A stretch of 51,392 nucleotides of DNA from Thermoguttaceae bacterium (GCA_017447865.1 JAFSMO010000082.1:1-51392); one strand, 5' to 3'; positions 41,812 through 50,402 are shown, counted from the first letter of the stretch. The notes: a model not told the origin generated them from the sequence alone. Program-made: numbers and translations.

Positions 41812-42705
41812 ATGAAAAAATTATCGGGTCTTATTGCCGCGACGCACACGGCCTTCAACGCCGACGGAAGCGTCAATTACGGCTGCATCGGCGCGCAGGC
41901 CGAGCTGCTTCAGCGTCAGGGCGTCATGGGCGTTTACATTTGCGGATCGACCGGCGAGGGGATTTCCTGCTCCGTCGCAGAACGCAAAGCCGTCATGGAC
42001 GAGTGGGTCAAAGCCGCCAAGGGGAAACTGACGATCATCGCTCACGTTGGCGCGCTGGCTCTGCCGGACGTTCAGGATCTGGCGGCCCACGCCCAGAAAA
42101 TCGGCTGCGATGCGGTGAGCGTCGTGCCGGCCAACTACTTCAAGCCGGGCAACGTCGAGACGCTGGTGGATTACTGCATCGAAGCGGTCAAAACCGCGCC
42201 GGACCTCCCGTTCTACTACTACCACACCGGAATGTCCGGGATCAGCCTGCCGATGGTCAAGTTCCTCGAAGTGGCCGACAAACGCATGCCGCAGCTGGCC
42301 GGGATCAAGTTCAACAGCGTGGACCTGTACGAGTACCAGAACTGCATGGCGGCGCTGGACGGCAAGTACGACATCACGTTCGGCGTCGATGAATTCTTTG
42401 CCGGCGCGGTGGCTCTGGGCGCGAAGTCCGCGATCGGGAGCACGTACAACTATATGGCCCCGACGTACCTGAAGATCGTCCGCGACCTGAAAGCCGGCGA
42501 CTTCGACGCGGTTCAGGCGTCCATGCGGAAAGTCTGCCAGGTGGTGGATATTCTGGTCCAGTATGGCGGCGTGGCGGCGGGCAAGGTCATGATGGCCGCG
42601 CACGGTCTGGATCTGGGCGACGTCCGTCTCCCGCTCAAGTCCATCTCCGCGGAAGGCAAGAAGGACATTTTGGCGCGGATCGAAGCGCTCGGAGTCATTG
42701 AATAA
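41812..42705 (+). CDS. nanA: N-acetylneuraminate lyase
   Basis: Cytoplasmic class I aldolase cleaving sialic acid to ManNAc and pyruvate, 297 aa. Seen: the GSTGEG carboxylate loop (45-50), YYYHTG with Tyr137, the Schiff-base lysine in LAGIKFNS (Lys166) and FGVDEFFAGA. These match NanA better than dihydrodipicolinate synthase. ATG 41812 has AAAGGAG about 9 nt upstream; a TTG six codons earlier overlaps this SD. Second gene after the transporter fusion; the AGE epimerase follows behind a heptamer array and a hairpin. Confidence 0.93.
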   Translation: MKKLSGLIAATHTAFNADGSVNYGCIGAQAELLQRQGVMGVYICGSTGEGISCSVAERKAVMDEWVKAAKGKLTIIAHVGALALPDVQDLAAHAQKIGCDAVSVVPANYFKPGNVETLVDYCIEAVKTAPDLPFYYYHTGMSGISLPMVKFLEVADKRMPQLAGIKFNSVDLYEYQNCMAALDGKYDITFGVDEFFAGAVALGAKSAIGSTYNYMAPTYLKIVRDLKAGDFDAVQASMRKVCQVVDILVQYGGVAAGKVMMAAHGLDLGDVRLPLKSISAEGKKDILARIEALGVIE

Positions 42706-42738
42706 TTCGTAATGCGTAATGCGTAATTCGTAATTATC
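42704..42738. repeat. Degenerate heptamer array (AATTCGT type)
   Basis: Five 7-nt units: AATTCGT, AATGCGT, AATGCGT, AATTCGT, AATTATC. The array begins inside the nanA stop codon. Confidence 0.8.
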
Positions 42739-42739
42739 A

Positions 42740-42768
42740 AAGCGCCTCATCAAGTTTTCGAGGCGCTT
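42740..42768 (+). terminator. Hairpin between nanA and the AGE epimerase gene
   Basis: AAGCGCCTC and GAGGCGCTT form a perfect 9-bp stem; CATTCTATTTCC follows. The T tract is poor, so partial read-through into the epimerase gene is plausible. Confidence 0.55.
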
Positions 42769-42792
42769 CATTCTATTTCCTACTTCCCAATC

Positions 42793-43971
42793 ATGGCATA
42801 CACAAAAGATCAAATCAACGAACTGTACCAACTTTACACCAACACGCTGTTTAACGACTCCATCCCCTTCTGGCTCAATCATGCCGTGGACCGCGAACAG
42901 GGCGGGATCATGACCTGCGTCGACCAGCAGGGCAACCTCTTCGACACCGATAAGGGCGTCTGGCAGCAGGGCCGTTTCGCCTGGGTGATGGGGCATCTGT
43001 ACAACAACTGCGAGACGTCGGCGAAAAACCCCGTCTGGCTCGAAGAGTGCCGGCAGACGCTCGAATTCGTCGAGAAATACGCCTTCGACGAGGACGGGCG
43101 GATGTTCTTCCAGCTCACCCGCGACGGGCGCCCGATCCGCAAACGCCGTTACGCGTTCAGCGAGTCGTTCGGGGCGATCTCCTTCGGCGAGCTGGCCAAA
43201 GCGGACGGCTCCGAACACGCGAAAGAACTGGCGCTCAAATGCTACAACATTTTCGCCAACCACGTGCCGAACCCGCCCAAGTTCACCAACGTCCGCCCCA
43301 TGATCGGGCTGGGCTACTACGCGATCCTCATTGCGACGATCCAGCAGCTTCGCGACTCCATCCAGCTGGAAGGCGCCGACGCGAAGATCGACGAGTGCAT
43401 TGAGATGGTTCAGAAGTACTTCATGAAGCCGGAGATCCGGTGCGTCATGGAGTGCGTCGCACCGAACGGCGACATCGTGGACTCGTGCGAAGGGCGGACG
43501 CTCAACCCGGGCCACGCCATCGAGGGCGCGTGGTTCATCATGGACGAAGGAAAACGGCGGAACCGTCCCGACTACATCCAGACCGGTCTGGACATTCTCG
43601 ACTGGATGTGGGAGCGCGGCTGGGACAAAGAGTACGGCGGGATGCTCTATTTCCGCGACGTGTACGACAAGCCGTCCGTCGAGTACTGGCACGACATGAA
43701 ATTCTGGTGGAACCACAACGAAACGATCATCGCGACGCTGCTGGCGTACCAGCTGACCGGCGACGACAAGTACGCCGACATGCACAAGCAGGTCCACGAC
43801 TGGGCGTTCAAGCACTTCACGGACCGCGAGTACGGCGACTGGTTCGGGTACCTGCACCGCGACGGCACGATCTCCTCAACGCAGAAGGGGAACATTTTCA
43901 AGGGGTGCTTCCACCTGCCCAGAATGCTTTGGGAATGCAGCAAGATCTGCAAACAAATACTGGAGAACTGA
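42793..43971 (+). CDS. N-acylglucosamine 2-epimerase (AGE/renin-binding family)
   Basis: Cytoplasmic alpha/alpha-barrel enzyme of 392 aa, predicted to turn ManNAc into GlcNAc after NanA. Seen: WQQGRFAWVMGHLYNN (about 57-72), NPGHAIEGAWF (near 238-248) and FWWNHNETIIATLLAY (near 305-320), which hold the conserved catalytic His and Arg positions, then GNIFKGCFHLPRML near the end. Full family length. No strong SD. Placement after nanA supports the ManNAc role; a cellobiose-epimerase-like activity is the main alternative and is less likely here. nanE, the usual ManNAc-6-P route, is absent. Confidence 0.9.
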   Translation: MAYTKDQINELYQLYTNTLFNDSIPFWLNHAVDREQGGIMTCVDQQGNLFDTDKGVWQQGRFAWVMGHLYNNCETSAKNPVWLEECRQTLEFVEKYAFDEDGRMFFQLTRDGRPIRKRRYAFSESFGAISFGELAKADGSEHAKELALKCYNIFANHVPNPPKFTNVRPMIGLGYYAILIATIQQLRDSIQLEGADAKIDECIEMVQKYFMKPEIRCVMECVAPNGDIVDSCEGRTLNPGHAIEGAWFIMDEGKRRNRPDYIQTGLDILDWMWERGWDKEYGGMLYFRDVYDKPSVEYWHDMKFWWNHNETIIATLLAYQLTGDDKYADMHKQVHDWAFKHFTDREYGDWFGYLHRDGTISSTQKGNIFKGCFHLPRMLWECSKICKQILEN

Positions 43972-43980
43972 CGTGCCGCA

Positions 43981-44014
43981 GGAAGGTGGATGCTAAATTA
44001 GCCATCCACTTTCC
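43981..44014. terminator. Bidirectional hairpin between convergent genes
   Basis: GGAAGGTGGATG (43981-43992) pairs, with one mismatch, with CATCCACTTTCC (44003-44014). It lies between the epimerase gene (+) and the HNH gene (-) and has no strong T run. Confidence 0.5.
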
Positions 44015-44028
44015 GCTTGTAATTGTCC

Positions 44029-44685
44029 TTAATCCTCATTAACGACACGGCTGGCGTCATCCCCGGCGCCGAAGTACTTCACCGTGGTCCAGAACTCGCA
44101 GAAACGGCCTTTCGCGCTTTTTTCCAGGCGGATCTTGATGTAAAAGTCAAAATCCTCCGGCGACATGACCGTCCGAAGATTTTCAAGCTCCTGATAGACC
44201 ATCTCACGGCGGCGGCGGAGTTTCGGAGAATTGAGCCCTAAAAGCGCGATCGTCTCCCAGCCGCAGTCGTCCTCTTCGTCCACGGGGAGAATCTGGCCGT
44301 CGGCCGTGTAGAGGAAACGCGTTTCGCAGGTCGGATCGCTTGGGCTCAGAAGGGACGGGAAGTACAGATTCCGCTTCTTCATGCCGCAGGTCATGTCCTC
44401 TTTGGTGCCGCAGCCGTTGCAGCTGACGAAAAGGTTAAAATAGTCGAGCGACAGTTCGGGGAAGTAGCTTTTCGGCTTGAAATGCTCGATGTGGCAGAGC
44501 CCCTTGGCGATTTCTTCCTCGCAGTAACAGCACAAAAACCCCTGCTCCAGGCGCAGATACTCCCCCAGCTCGCGCTTCGCGTCGGCATTTTCCGGACGGC
44601 TGAAAATGTCCCAGTCGTGATTCCGGTGCGTTCGCAGATACGCGGTCAGGACGGGAGGCGGTGAGGTTTTTTGGATGTACTTCAT
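44029..44685 (-). CDS. PtuB-like HNH endonuclease family protein (TIGR02646 type)
   Basis: 218 aa, resembling the HNH partner of Septu and retron-Ec78 defence systems. Seen: the typical opening MKYIQKTSPPPVLTAYL, zinc/HNH residues in FLCCYCEEE (Cys52, Cys53 and Cys55), CHIEHFKPKS (His65, His68), SCNGCG (Cys89, Cys92) and CGMKKR. The C-terminus is helical. In known systems a PtuA ATPase gene lies next to it; here the neighbours are the AGE epimerase and a TPR protein, so it is an orphan or a domesticated copy. No SD is obvious. Family call from motifs; anti-phage function not established. Confidence 0.78.
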   Translation of the reverse strand: MKYIQKTSPPPVLTAYLRTHRNHDWDIFSRPENADAKRELGEYLRLEQGFLCCYCEEEIAKGLCHIEHFKPKSYFPELSLDYFNLFVSCNGCGTKEDMTCGMKKRNLYFPSLLSPSDPTCETRFLYTADGQILPVDEEDDCGWETIALLGLNSPKLRRRREMVYQELENLRTVMSPEDFDFYIKIRLEKSAKGRFCEFWTTVKYFGAGDDASRVVNED

Positions 44686-44743
44686 GAACGAACCAAACCG
44701 GTGGTTAAAAGGTTTTCGGGGAGGACCTTTCCCTGGTGCTTCC

Positions 44744-47209
44744 CTAGTGCTTCAACATTTTGTCGATCTGCAGGATCAGGAAATGCTGCGTGTTGTTCCG
44801 GTAAATCTCCTGGTTAAAAATCGCGCGTGCAGAGCGGTTTGCCGAGTCCGCCTCCGCAGTGAAATTCCGGTGCTGGAGCGCGTAAGCCAGATCCCGATAA
44901 ACCCACGACTGACGGAAATGATTTCCCGCCAGTTTGTTGATTTCGGGCGAGAAAATGCCCTGGATCTCGAGTGACTCTTTTTTCTTCATGGCATTCATGA
45001 GACGCTGGGTCTCGGCCAATTCCTGCATGATCCAGTTTTCCGCCGGGAGTTTGAGCGGTTCCAGAATCTCCGCCGCCCGGGTCTGAGCCGCGTTGATCGC
45101 CTTGAAATCTTTTGTGGTCAGCCCTTTGCGAATGAGCGTCAGACGCACGGCCGTGAGTTCCTGACGTCCCAGCAGCGGGTGGTTTTCCGGCAGAAACATG
45201 GAGGCTTTCTGCGTTTTTCTCTGCTCTTCGCTCAACTTTTCATACATGTTGATCGCCAGGGCTTCATTCGCACCAAAGCGTCCAAGGAGGTTCAGTTCCA
45301 TCCGAAGCGTGTACGTAGCGAGTAGCGGCAGCGCGATTTCCCTCTGGAGTTTCGAACCGCAGACTTTCAGCGCGAGATTGGAGTATTCGTCCCGATCTTT
45401 ACCGTCCAGGATCAGCGTGGTACGCATAAGCAGATTTTCAACCGGAACCGCATACGCCGGGACCCGGCTCACGTCCGCGAGCGACCACGATTTGTGCTGC
45501 GCCTCACAGAGTGCCAGAAGGTCCGCGAATTTTTCCTGCATTGATTTCGAGTCAGGAAACTCCTTCGAGGTGAACTGGTCCGTAAGCGCGAAATTCAGCT
45601 CCGCCACCCAAGGAAGGAGGAAAAACGGAGACTTTTTAAACGCAGCATTCAACTTCTGACCTTCGTCATGCTCCAGAGCCAGGGCCTCCTCGTACAGTGC
45701 GCGCACTTTGGCGAAATAGCCGGCCGTAGAGTCGAACACCGCTTCCGAGTTCAGTTCTTTGACCCGATCCTCGGCGGAACTTTTGAGGTTTCCGACCGCG
45801 TACCCCTTGGTATTGATCGTGCACATTTGAATGATTTTGGCCGTGCGGCGAGCTTTCCCGCGAGACAAAAGCAGGACCGAGTTGGCCGTCGGGATCGCGT
45901 TCGCATATTTCCCCGAAAAAAGCTGAAGAACCGCCGCGTTGTTCCCGGTGCTCATGACCCGGCGCTCCTGAAGATGCTGGGCGGCCAACGCTTCCGCCTG
46001 GGCCTTCAACTCAGCCGCTTCGGCTCTTTTACTTGATTTTTTGGTGGTCTTTGCCGTGGATGCTTTACCGGAATCCGCTTTGGAGGAATCTTTGGTTTTC
46101 CCGGCATTTTGAGCCGTTTCCGCATTTTCGACGTTTTCAGCGTTTTCGCCGACCGGTTTGGACGGGGAAGTTTTGGCTCCACGTTTCGCGAGTTCCTCCA
46201 TCTTCCTGTAGCCGTCAAGCGTTTCCTGGCTAAAATCTCCCTGAAGGATCTTTACGATGAGTTTCCAGTGCGGAAGCGCAAAATCATCGTTAAGCGTCTG
46301 CTTTACGACTTTGGGGTCCAGCGAATCCAGGACCTCCGCCGATTCTTTCAGCCGCCCTGCATACGCCAGCGCGATGGCCTTCTGGAAAACGATTTCGGGG
46401 GACTGATTCGTTTTGAGCGACTCTTCGTACTCATCAACGGCACGGGCGTACTCGCCCATGAGCATCGACGCCTGCGCCATGGTGACCAGCACGCCTGAGG
46501 TTTTCTGATCGTAGAGGTTTCCAATCGCGTAGCCGGCTTCAAAACGGTTCCGGAAAATCTCGGCGTACATCGTCATTTCGAGGTACTTCGGCGGGATTTT
46601 GTCGGCCCACTCTTCCGTTTCGACCGAAAGCATGGGCGGAGCCAGAATCGCCTGGGAATCACTCGCCGCGAACAGGAACGGGTAGTAAAAATCCTGCGCC
46701 GTCAACCGACTGAGATCGGGAAGCGGAGCTTCCGGCGGACGGCACGGACTTACCAGGCAAAGGATCGGGAAAAGAATCAGCCCCACCAGAGTAGCAGGAA
46801 AAACTTCCTTGCGGATCCCATGCGGGAAACCGGGAAATTTTTTCGTGTAAAATTTGGCCAGTTTCAGGGCCCGAATGGCACGCGCAACGTTTTCTTCATC
46901 CTCGATGAATTGTAAATCCTTGGCCGTCAGGCGCTTTTTTATCAGCAGAAAAATGGCCGTCGCCAAAAGGGCCGCAAATACTGCCGCCAACACAAGGCGG
47001 AGCCATAAAAATCCCGGAAACTTGGGAACAAAGAAAAGCCCTGTGTATGCCCCAACGGAAACAAAAAGTAAAACGAAGCCCCAAATGATCCGTTTTGTGC
47101 TGAGCCCCATCTGGTCGAAATTCGGGACCCCCTTTTTCCGTTTCGGCTTTTGTTTTTTCTGTTTGGCGGGTTTTACTTTTTTTGTTTTCTCTTCTTTCTG
47201 CTCGGCCAT
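44744..47209 (-). CDS. Large membrane-anchored TPR-like protein, unknown
   Basis: About 821 aa. Seen: a very basic N-terminus (Lys-rich, residues 3-28); three hydrophobic segments (about 40-60, 65-90, 133-155); then a long helical region with TPR-like pairs (for example GVLVTMAQASMLMGEYARAV near 235-255) and a Lys/Ala/Ser-rich low-complexity insert (about 345-400). The large C-terminal part probably lies outside the membrane and may scaffold proteins. ATG 47209 has GAAGGAG 8 nt upstream; the frame opens earlier at 47302 without support. No family recognised beyond the repeats. It has its own promoter. Confidence 0.78.
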   Translation of the reverse strand: MAEQKEEKTKKVKPAKQKKQKPKRKKGVPNFDQMGLSTKRIIWGFVLLFVSVGAYTGLFFVPKFPGFLWLRLVLAAVFAALLATAIFLLIKKRLTAKDLQFIEDEENVARAIRALKLAKFYTKKFPGFPHGIRKEVFPATLVGLILFPILCLVSPCRPPEAPLPDLSRLTAQDFYYPFLFAASDSQAILAPPMLSVETEEWADKIPPKYLEMTMYAEIFRNRFEAGYAIGNLYDQKTSGVLVTMAQASMLMGEYARAVDEYEESLKTNQSPEIVFQKAIALAYAGRLKESAEVLDSLDPKVVKQTLNDDFALPHWKLIVKILQGDFSQETLDGYRKMEELAKRGAKTSPSKPVGENAENVENAETAQNAGKTKDSSKADSGKASTAKTTKKSSKRAEAAELKAQAEALAAQHLQERRVMSTGNNAAVLQLFSGKYANAIPTANSVLLLSRGKARRTAKIIQMCTINTKGYAVGNLKSSAEDRVKELNSEAVFDSTAGYFAKVRALYEEALALEHDEGQKLNAAFKKSPFFLLPWVAELNFALTDQFTSKEFPDSKSMQEKFADLLALCEAQHKSWSLADVSRVPAYAVPVENLLMRTTLILDGKDRDEYSNLALKVCGSKLQREIALPLLATYTLRMELNLLGRFGANEALAINMYEKLSEEQRKTQKASMFLPENHPLLGRQELTAVRLTLIRKGLTTKDFKAINAAQTRAAEILEPLKLPAENWIMQELAETQRLMNAMKKKESLEIQGIFSPEINKLAGNHFRQSWVYRDLAYALQHRNFTAEADSANRSARAIFNQEIYRNNTQHFLILQIDKMLKH

Positions 47210-47258
47210 ACACGGGACTCCTTCGGTCATACAGTAAATTAAAGTACAGTCTTCTCCT

Positions 47259-47287
47259 ATTTTAACATAAATACGGCAGATTTTCAA
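47259..47287 (-). promoter_or_regulatory. Promoter of the TPR membrane protein gene
   Basis: Minus-strand TTGAAA (47282-47287), 17 nt, TAAAAT (47259-47264), about 45 nt before the ATG. Confidence 0.6.
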
Positions 47288-47361
47288 CTGAGTTCCCGCC
47301 AAAAAAGAGAAAATTTTCAGAAAAAGATCGCCGAAACCTCAAAAAAGATGAAAATTTAACA

Positions 47362-47406
47362 AAAAATCAAAGGAGATGCTAAAAAAATGCGCGTTTCAGC
47401 ATCTCC
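47362..47406 (-). terminator. thiC terminator
   Basis: Minus-strand GGAGATGCT and AGCATCTCC form a perfect 9-bp stem, followed by TTTGATTTTTTG. Confidence 0.85.
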
Positions 47407-47420
47407 CCAAATCTCGGCCT

Positions 47421-48719
47421 TTACTTCCCGATGTCCTTGATCGCGGCCTGCGAGTTCCGAATCGAGCAGAATTTCGGCCCGCACATCGAGCAGTACTCGT
47501 GGTGGGACGCCGAATGATTGATCGATTCCTCGTGCATTTTCTTCGCCGTCTCCGGATCGAGAGAAAGCTCGAACTGCCGCGGCCAGTCGAAATTGTACCG
47601 CGCCCGGCTCATTTCGTCGTCCCGGTCCTGCGCATGAGGCCGATGACGGGCCACGTCGGCGGCATGAGCGGCGATCTTGTGCGCGATCACCCCCGCCCGA
47701 ACGTCGTCGATGTTCGGAAGGCCCAGGTGCTCTTTCGGCGTGACGTAGCAGAGCATCGAAACCCCGTAGTAGGCCGCGAGCGTTCCGCCGATGGCACTGG
47801 TGATGTGGTCGTACCCCGCCCCAATGTCGCAGACGAGCGGACCGAGGACGTAGAACGGCGCCTCGTGGCACCACTCGATCTCGTTCTTCACGTTCTGCTC
47901 GATCTGGTCCATCGGCACGTGGCCCGGCCCTTCGATCATGACCTGGCACCCGTGTTCCCACGCCTTGAGGGTCAGCTCGCCCATGACCTTCAGCTCGGCA
48001 AACTGCGCCTCGTCGGACGCGTCGGCGATGCAGCCCGGACGCAGACCGTCGCCGAGGCTCCAGGTCACATCGTAAGCGGCCAGAATTTCGCAAAGCTCGT
48101 CAAAATGCGTGTAGAACGGGTTTTCCTGCTTGTGGACCGCCATCCACTGCGCCACGAGCGACCCGCCGCGGGAAACGATCCCGAGCGTCCGCTTCGCCGC
48201 CAGCGGGATGAAGTCACGCAGAAGCGCGCAGTGGACCGTCATGTAATCGACCCCCTGCTGCGCCTGGAACTCGATGATCCGCAGAAAATCTTCCGGCTTC
48301 ATGTCCTCGATTTTTTCCAGTTCCTCCGCGACCTGGTAAAGCGGAACGGTCCCGAGCGCCACGTTCGTGTCGTCGATGATCGCCTGACGGATCTCGTTAA
48401 TGTGCTCGCCGGTCGAAAGGTCCATCACCGTATCGGCGCCGCAGGAAACCGCGCAGCGGACCTTGGCCAGCTCGCAGCCCAGGTCGCTCTGGATCGGAGA
48501 ATTGCCGAGATTGGCGTTGATTTTGGTCCGGCAGCAGATCCCGATTCCGCACGGAACGAGGCCTTTCTGCAGGTGGACCCGGTTGGCGGGAATGACGAGC
48601 CGCCCGCGGGCGACTTCATCCCGGATCGTTTCGACGGGCAGAAATTCCTGTTTCGCGACGAGTTCCATTTCCGGCGTTATGCGGCCGGCCAGCGCTTCGG
48701 TTCTTTGTGTTTTGTGCAT
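47421..48719 (-). CDS. thiC: Phosphomethylpyrimidine synthase ThiC
   Basis: Radical-SAM enzyme that rearranges aminoimidazole ribotide to HMP-phosphate for thiamine synthesis. Seen: the CGIGICCRTKINANLGNS stretch (about 57-74), MIEGPGHVPMDQIEQN, and the C-terminal iron-sulfur ligands CSMCGPKFC with the Cx2Cx4C spacing. At 432 aa it is the short ThiC form without the N-terminal extension of the E. coli protein. Start chosen at the ATG 48719 (MHKTQRTEALAGRI); the longer frame crosses the promoter. No other thi gene is beside it, and I find no TPP riboswitch in the roughly 40-nt leader. Confidence 0.97.
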   Translation of the reverse strand: MHKTQRTEALAGRITPEMELVAKQEFLPVETIRDEVARGRLVIPANRVHLQKGLVPCGIGICCRTKINANLGNSPIQSDLGCELAKVRCAVSCGADTVMDLSTGEHINEIRQAIIDDTNVALGTVPLYQVAEELEKIEDMKPEDFLRIIEFQAQQGVDYMTVHCALLRDFIPLAAKRTLGIVSRGGSLVAQWMAVHKQENPFYTHFDELCEILAAYDVTWSLGDGLRPGCIADASDEAQFAELKVMGELTLKAWEHGCQVMIEGPGHVPMDQIEQNVKNEIEWCHEAPFYVLGPLVCDIGAGYDHITSAIGGTLAAYYGVSMLCYVTPKEHLGLPNIDDVRAGVIAHKIAAHAADVARHRPHAQDRDDEMSRARYNFDWPRQFELSLDPETAKKMHEESINHSASHHEYCSMCGPKFCSIRNSQAAIKDIGK

Positions 48720-48762
48720 ATTCTTGACTTTTCTGGGAAATCGAGGGGAATAGAATATTATA

Positions 48763-48790
48763 ATATTAACCGATTCTGAAAAAAAGTCAA
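48763..48790 (-). promoter_or_regulatory. thiC promoter
   Basis: Minus-strand TTGACT (48785-48790), 16 nt, TAATAT (48763-48768). The expected leader is about 37 nt. Confidence 0.65.
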
Positions 48791-48950
48791 GACGGTGCAG
48801 GGAAAATAAAATTACTCCCCCCCGGCGAGCGTTGGCAGTCATGCCACCGAATTTATTCTGGTTTTCTTTAATCTCATACGAATTGTTTCTATTACCCTCA
48901 AAACTCTATTAACTTTTTATAAAAATTTTAAAAAGTCAAATCCTCAGCCA

Positions 48951-48978
48951 TTGACATTTCAATAATTTCTGATAAAAT
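48951..48978 (+). promoter_or_regulatory. Sigma70-type promoter upstream of the A+T-rich gene pair
   Basis: TTGACA (48951-48956), 16 nt, TAAAAT (48973-48978). It would give a leader of about 265 nt to the ATG at 49250, containing the structured element at 49123-49205. Confidence 0.6.
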
Positions 48979-49122
48979 AATTTTAATTAGTATATTTTTG
49001 TGAATACTTGCTAAAACAAATCAATTGAATTACAATTACCACCCGGTTTTCCGGTTTTGAGAGATTGATTTGTCAGGTAAAGCATTCCTGTCTGTAAATA
49101 TATAATTATATAGATACACGAT

Positions 49123-49205
49123 AGGAGTGCTGAGCCTGTTTTGCTGTTCTCAACCCCGTGGTAAGGGTGTAATTCGCAGCATTCGGGTTTCAGTGCTCCT
49201 TTTCT
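49123..49205 (+). ncRNA. Candidate rod-shaped structured RNA or leader element
   Basis: Nested stems stack into one long rod: 49123-49133 with 49190-49200 (11 bp, two wobbles), GCCTG with CGGGT, TGCTG with CAGCA, and ACCC with GGGT at the tip; TTTTCTT follows. The size (about 80 nt) recalls small SRP RNA, but the conserved GGAAGCAGC-type loop is absent, so I do not call it that. It could be a free RNA or a terminator/attenuator of the gene at 49250. It fills most of the gene-free stretch 48791-49249. Confidence 0.45.
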
Positions 49206-49249
49206 TGATTTATCTCTATCAATGAAAAGGTCAGGTCTTCAGGTGCATT

Positions 49250-49687
49250 ATGGCCAATAAACCACATATTCGCGAAATCGAATTAAACTCCAATTACTCA
49301 TCAGCCTTGGACAAGTTGGAAATGTGGCTTGAGCATAGTGGGTATAATACTGATATTATTGATACAACTCAAGAAACTGAGATTGAGCTTACCTCTGGAA
49401 ACTGGATTATTGGGTCCGCCGAAAAAATTGTAGTTACAATAAAAAAAAGAGGCGACAAAGCGATCATTAAAACCGAAAATAACTGGATTCTAGCCAACCT
49501 TCTCGGTTTGGTTCTGGGTGTAGCCTGTTTATGGGGACTAACTTTAGGGATATTATTCATTATTTTTGTTGTTAAAGGTATTGAATCGTTCCAGAGATCT
49601 CAAAAATTCCGGAAACTAATACCTTCGCAACTTATAAAATTTATGCAACCCCAATCAAATAATTCACTTCCGTCAATATTTCAATAA
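49250..49687 (+). CDS. Small membrane protein, unknown
   Basis: 145 aa. Seen: a soluble N-terminal half (1-78) with beta-rich IEIELTSGNWIIGSA, then one long or two short hydrophobic helices (about 80-107, ANLLGLVLGVACLW), and a basic C-terminal tail. AGGTG lies 8 nt before the ATG. The next gene follows after 14 nt, so they form an operon. Base composition is much richer in A+T than genes before 48.8 kb. No family recognised. Confidence 0.65.
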   Translation: MANKPHIREIELNSNYSSALDKLEMWLEHSGYNTDIIDTTQETEIELTSGNWIIGSAEKIVVTIKKRGDKAIIKTENNWILANLLGLVLGVACLWGLTLGILFIIFVVKGIESFQRSQKFRKLIPSQLIKFMQPQSNNSLPSIFQ

Positions 49688-49701
49688 AAGGAGAACTCAA
49701 A

Positions 49702-50319
49702 ATGGCAAACTGGTATTATTACAATAATGGACAAAAAACTGGTCCTGTCAGTGCCAGCCAACTCAAGCAAATGGCTTTGGAAGGTATTATCCAGCCAAAC
49801 ACGATAATTGAAACAGAAAGTGGACAACGTGCGCCAGCTTCCTCGGTTTCCGGACTCTCATTTGCGAAAGAAGAGACTGCCATTCCTGTCGGTACACTTG
49901 CCCAAACAGAGCCTCAAACCACAGAAACTCAAAATCTTTTTTCAACCTTTTCTCAAAAGACTGAAGGACATTCAACGCCAGTAATAAGGAAACAATCTGT
50001 ACACACTTCAGATGAAATCCCACGCGGTTTTTTCTTCAAAACTGCCAAATTGATTCAAATTTTAGAATACGTCGCATTATCTTTTTATTGGATTTATATG
50101 ATCCTTCTTATAATAGCGTATCTTCGAATGTTATATTTATATTTTAATCCACCAGTTTACGGGTTAACGATTACAGGACTTCAATTATTAGCTGCTCTTT
50201 TTTTCGTTATTTTCCCCTCGGTTTTGCTCGGCATCTCACTTTATATTATATGGCCATTAGCGGTTCAAGGTGTTCGATTGATGGGAAAGTTTAATAGATG
50301 GCTTGATAATCAAAATTGA
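49702..50319 (+). CDS. GYF_2 (DUF4339) domain membrane protein
   Basis: 205 aa. Seen: an N-terminal GYF_2-type module (1-55: WYYYNNGQKTGPVSASQLKQ, then LEGIIQPNTIIETESG), a Thr/Gln/Ser-rich linker (60-105), and two transmembrane helices (about 118-140 and 155-190). GYF_2 modules are thought to bind peptides and are common in bacterial membrane proteins. AAAAGGAG lies 9 nt before the ATG. Second gene of the A+T-rich operon and followed by the inverted-repeat element. Confidence 0.82.
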   Translation: MANWYYYNNGQKTGPVSASQLKQMALEGIIQPNTIIETESGQRAPASSVSGLSFAKEETAIPVGTLAQTEPQTTETQNLFSTFSQKTEGHSTPVIRKQSVHTSDEIPRGFFFKTAKLIQILEYVALSFYWIYMILLIIAYLRMLYLYFNPPVYGLTITGLQLLAALFFVIFPSVLLGISLYIIWPLAVQGVRLMGKFNRWLDNQN

Positions 50320-50329
50320 TTTTTATGGA

Positions 50330-50402
50330 CCAAGTGCAAGTATAAAGCCCCCACTCAAGTCAAAACTTCTCTTGGGTGGAGGCTTTATTCTTGTACCAGA
50401 CC
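50330..50402. repeat. MITE-like inverted-repeat element, copy 2
   Basis: Arms 50334-50354 and 50376-50396 correspond to those at 66-86 and 112-132 and pair with three mismatches or wobbles. The loop also keeps CTC...TCAAAA...CTT as in copy 1, so both copies share orientation. It lies exactly between two convergent genes. Confidence 0.8.

Noticed and set aside
41821..43857. 678-codon minus-strand ORF across nanA and the epimerase
   Set aside because: Spans two real genes; the peptide NYELRITHYELF in it is the typical false translation of a heptamer array.
49123..49205. Small SRP RNA
   Set aside because: Size and rod shape fit, but the conserved apical internal loop (GGUCAG opposite GGAAGCAGC) is not present.
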